A program made the position numbers and the translations under genes. DNA of 64,000 nucleotides from a candidate division KSB1 bacterium. GTDB taxonomy: Bacteria > Zhuqueibacterota > Zhuqueibacteria > Residuimicrobiales > Krinioviventaceae. Where the stretch lies: NCBI GenBank assembly GCA_034521575.1, contig JAXHMJ010000005.1, forward strand, positions 1,674,001 to 1,738,000, read 5' to 3'. Positions 62,485 to 64,000 of this stretch are shown in pieces (position 1 is the stretch's first letter; each line of letters begins with the position of its first letter). The notes under the pieces are model-generated. The model did not search any database, was not told the origin of the DNA, and saw only the letters and a program-made list of their open reading frames with translations.

Positions 62485-63696
62485 TTAGCTTTTGTAGAAT
62501 CTAAAATCTTTTTTTAGCATTTTTGCCATCTCGACCAACTTTTCATATTCACCCGAGCTCTCATTCTTTTGATCATTAATATATTCAATAGTTAAAATGA
62601 GTATTATGCTGATAATAATACTTATAATGCTCCAGAAAATTACAAATATTGATCTATGAGGCTTTGATCGTTTGATCGGCTTGACAGCTTTATCGAGCAC
62701 TTGGAGTGTAGGCGTATCTTTAGCCTCCTGAATTTTTGCTTGTTCATATTGCGGTAAAATGAATTCCATAATTTTTTGCTGCAACATCACATCTCTCATC
62801 AGTCTTGCATATTGAATCTGCAATTCAGGAGCTTTGCCTAAGGAAACAAATAATTCATCCTGATCTGTAAAGAAATCATCTAATTTATCCTTTAATGCGC
62901 TTATTTGATTTTGGACACTCTTTACACGTAAATTCGACGGGCCAGCATTTTTTAATAATGCATTGAGTTCTATTTCTTTCAAAATGATCTGAGATTTGAT
63001 CTCAGCAGCAGCTGCTATAGTCGCATGGGTTTGTTGTTCAAAAGCGACTGTTTTATGCTTATTTTGAAAGGCTTTTAACTGTTCTTCAGCTTTATGCAGC
63101 TCATTGATATTCTGCATGTAGCGATTTTCAATAAAAATTCGATTACTCTTTGCACTTTCAATTTTCAGATTTTTATTAATACTATCCAATTTTTGTACAA
63201 ATAAATTGGTCATGTCTCGTGCAATTGTTTGAGCTTCAACAATATTACCTTTCTTGGGTATCCAATTTGTTTTCACCATACAGGCAACACTTAGGGTACC
63301 ATCATCATTGATATTTTCAGAAACATTTTCCCGAAGTATTTCTATAGCTTCTTCTATGTTTTCTACTTTATATCTTTCGACAAGATTATATTTTTCAATT
63401 ACAGATTCCATAATCGTTCTACTGTTCAAAATAGAAATAAATTGGTAAATTTCACTTGAAACCGAGCCTAGGCCCAATCCTGCCATGGGCATATTGCTCA
63501 GAAGAGAAGACAGGCCAAGTGGAGCAGCATCACTTTGCGGCGGTAAAATAGTTGTGTTTGCTTTATAGACATGCGGTAGTATTAAACTGATACCGGCGGC
63601 CAAAATGGCTACAATCAATAAATTAATAATAATCAATTTTCGCCATTTCATCATAATATAAATTAGGTCAATAATTTTTTTTTCTTTCTTACTCAT
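62485..63696 (-). CDS. Wzz-type polysaccharide co-polymerase / chain-length determinant
   Basis: 403 residues. Membrane helices lie at about 20-40 and 370-390, one at each end. Between them is a periplasmic domain with long coiled coils (NRIFIENRYMQNINELHKAE, VKSVQNQISALKDKLDDFF). The Pro-rich KPIKRSKPHRS segment before the second helix and the YKANTTILPPQSDAAPLGLS opening match Wzz/GumC-like proteins. There is no tyrosine-kinase domain. It sets chain length and contacts the Wza-like exporter, whose gene is 22 bp upstream. Confidence 0.87.
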   Translation of the reverse strand: MSKKEKKIIDLIYIMMKWRKLIIINLLIVAILAAGISLILPHVYKANTTILPPQSDAAPLGLSSLLSNMPMAGLGLGSVSSEIYQFISILNSRTIMESVIEKYNLVERYKVENIEEAIEILRENVSENINDDGTLSVACMVKTNWIPKKGNIVEAQTIARDMTNLFVQKLDSINKNLKIESAKSNRIFIENRYMQNINELHKAEEQLKAFQNKHKTVAFEQQTHATIAAAAEIKSQIILKEIELNALLKNAGPSNLRVKSVQNQISALKDKLDDFFTDQDELFVSLGKAPELQIQYARLMRDVMLQQKIMEFILPQYEQAKIQEAKDTPTLQVLDKAVKPIKRSKPHRSIFVIFWSIISIIISIILILTIEYINDQKNESSGEYEKLVEMAKMLKKDFRFYKS

Positions 63697-63718
63697 CTCA
63701 CACCTTATTTAAATTAGA

Positions 63719-64000
63719 TCAATTCCCTATTACACCAACTGCTATAGCAGAAATTAGCAATGAAGATAAAGTAGATACGATACCAAAATAACCTTGAAAA
63801 TACTGTTCAAAAGTACGGGGCATATGCACCATATCTCCCGGATAGACTGGAGTTTCTGGGCCTCTCTCTTTTTTGCCTGTATCTTTATGGAGCACCCAAA
63901 CTCCATTCATTCGACCATTTGCACCAGCCATAATGACATAGTCACGAGCAGTCAAGTTACGTACATAATTGAATGCACCTTGCTGATCAACTTCGCCTCG
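63719..64000 (-). CDS. Polysaccharide export (Wza-like, SLBB) protein, partial (N-terminus beyond right edge)
   Basis: The frame is open to the edge and its last 94 residues read RGEVDQQGAFNYVRNLTARD, YVIMAGANGRMNGVWVLHKD and VYPGDMVHMPRTFEQYFQGY, then a closing membrane segment (VSTLSSLLISAIAVGVIG). The first block is an SLBB-domain end. The protein would be an outer-membrane auxiliary or export channel component that works with the Wzz-like protein. The terminal membrane helix is unlike E. coli Wza, where the C-terminus is an amphipathic barrel. Confidence 0.8.
   Translation of the reverse strand, partial: RGEVDQQGAFNYVRNLTARDYVIMAGANGRMNGVWVLHKDTGKKERGPETPVYPGDMVHMPRTFEQYFQGYFGIVSTLSSLLISAIAVGVIGN

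Overview
The window is about 64 kb of roughly 47-50 % GC bacterial chromosome. Five predicted secreted proteins end in a PNPFNxxTxIxxxLP...GxYxYxL...KK type tail, which is the type IX secretion (T9SS) C-terminal sorting domain. With DUF5916, DUF4838, DUF4954, GH88 and giant Big_1 or InlB-repeat proteins, this points to the FCB superphylum, and within it to a Calditrichota, KSB1 or Ignavibacteria-like lineage rather than a classical Bacteroidetes. That placement is an inference from protein style. No rRNA or other phylogenetic marker is present.

Layout. 0-8 kb: a GH88 glycosidase cut by the left edge, signal peptidase I, an ABC-2 exporter pair, a DUF4838 lipoprotein, a DUF362 protein and a decaprenyl-phosphate phosphoribosyltransferase. 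8-15 kb: a 2249-residue T9SS protein with FG-GAP, ASPIC/UnbV and eleven Big_1 repeats. 15-27 kb: a decayed, repeat-rich accessory segment. It holds an alginate-porin remnant joined to a sodium symporter remnant, a symporter small accessory protein, a frameshifted M36-like protease, two more T9SS proteins, a 2.3 kb gene-poor stretch with a hairpin repeat family, two ~500 bp direct repeats, a TetR remnant and a frameshifted UbiA gene. 27-40 kb: an SLC13-type transporter, tRNA-Gly(CCC), a PP2C/RsbU phosphatase, a metallophosphoesterase with an inserted beta-sandwich domain, cysE, a DUF5916 outer-membrane-type protein, a cohesin-domain lipoprotein, an SH3-like protein, a cyclase and a MATE exporter. 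40-47 kb: a 2247-residue InlB-repeat T9SS protein that also carries an inserted domain. 47-58 kb: metabolism and transport, with argG-argH-metF in one run, an SSS symporter, an OPT transporter and a DUF4954-SIS pair. 58-64 kb: a surface polysaccharide locus with a nucleotide-sugar dehydrogenase, flippase, O-antigen ligase/polymerase, Wzz-like co-polymerase and the tail of a Wza-like exporter.

The genes suggest a saprophyte that secretes large adhesive or hydrolytic proteins through T9SS, degrades uronate-containing polysaccharides (GH88, DUF4838, alginate-porin remnant), imports solutes by Na+ symport and makes its own capsule or O-polysaccharide.

The most unusual signal is a pair of in-frame domain insertions. 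One is 621 bp (207 codons) inside the metallophosphoesterase and the other is 672 bp (224 codons) inside a PKD-like domain of the InlB-repeat protein. Removing either one rejoins a normal host domain in frame at a 4-5 bp direct repeat, and both inserts look circularly permuted relative to the usual form of their domain. Second in interest is the hairpin repeat family at 23.3-26.6 kb, where one copy shows a compensatory base-pair change. About nine single-base frameshifts fall between 15 and 47.3 kb and none in the coding sequence on either side, so either local gene decay or local sequence error should be considered when using those genes.
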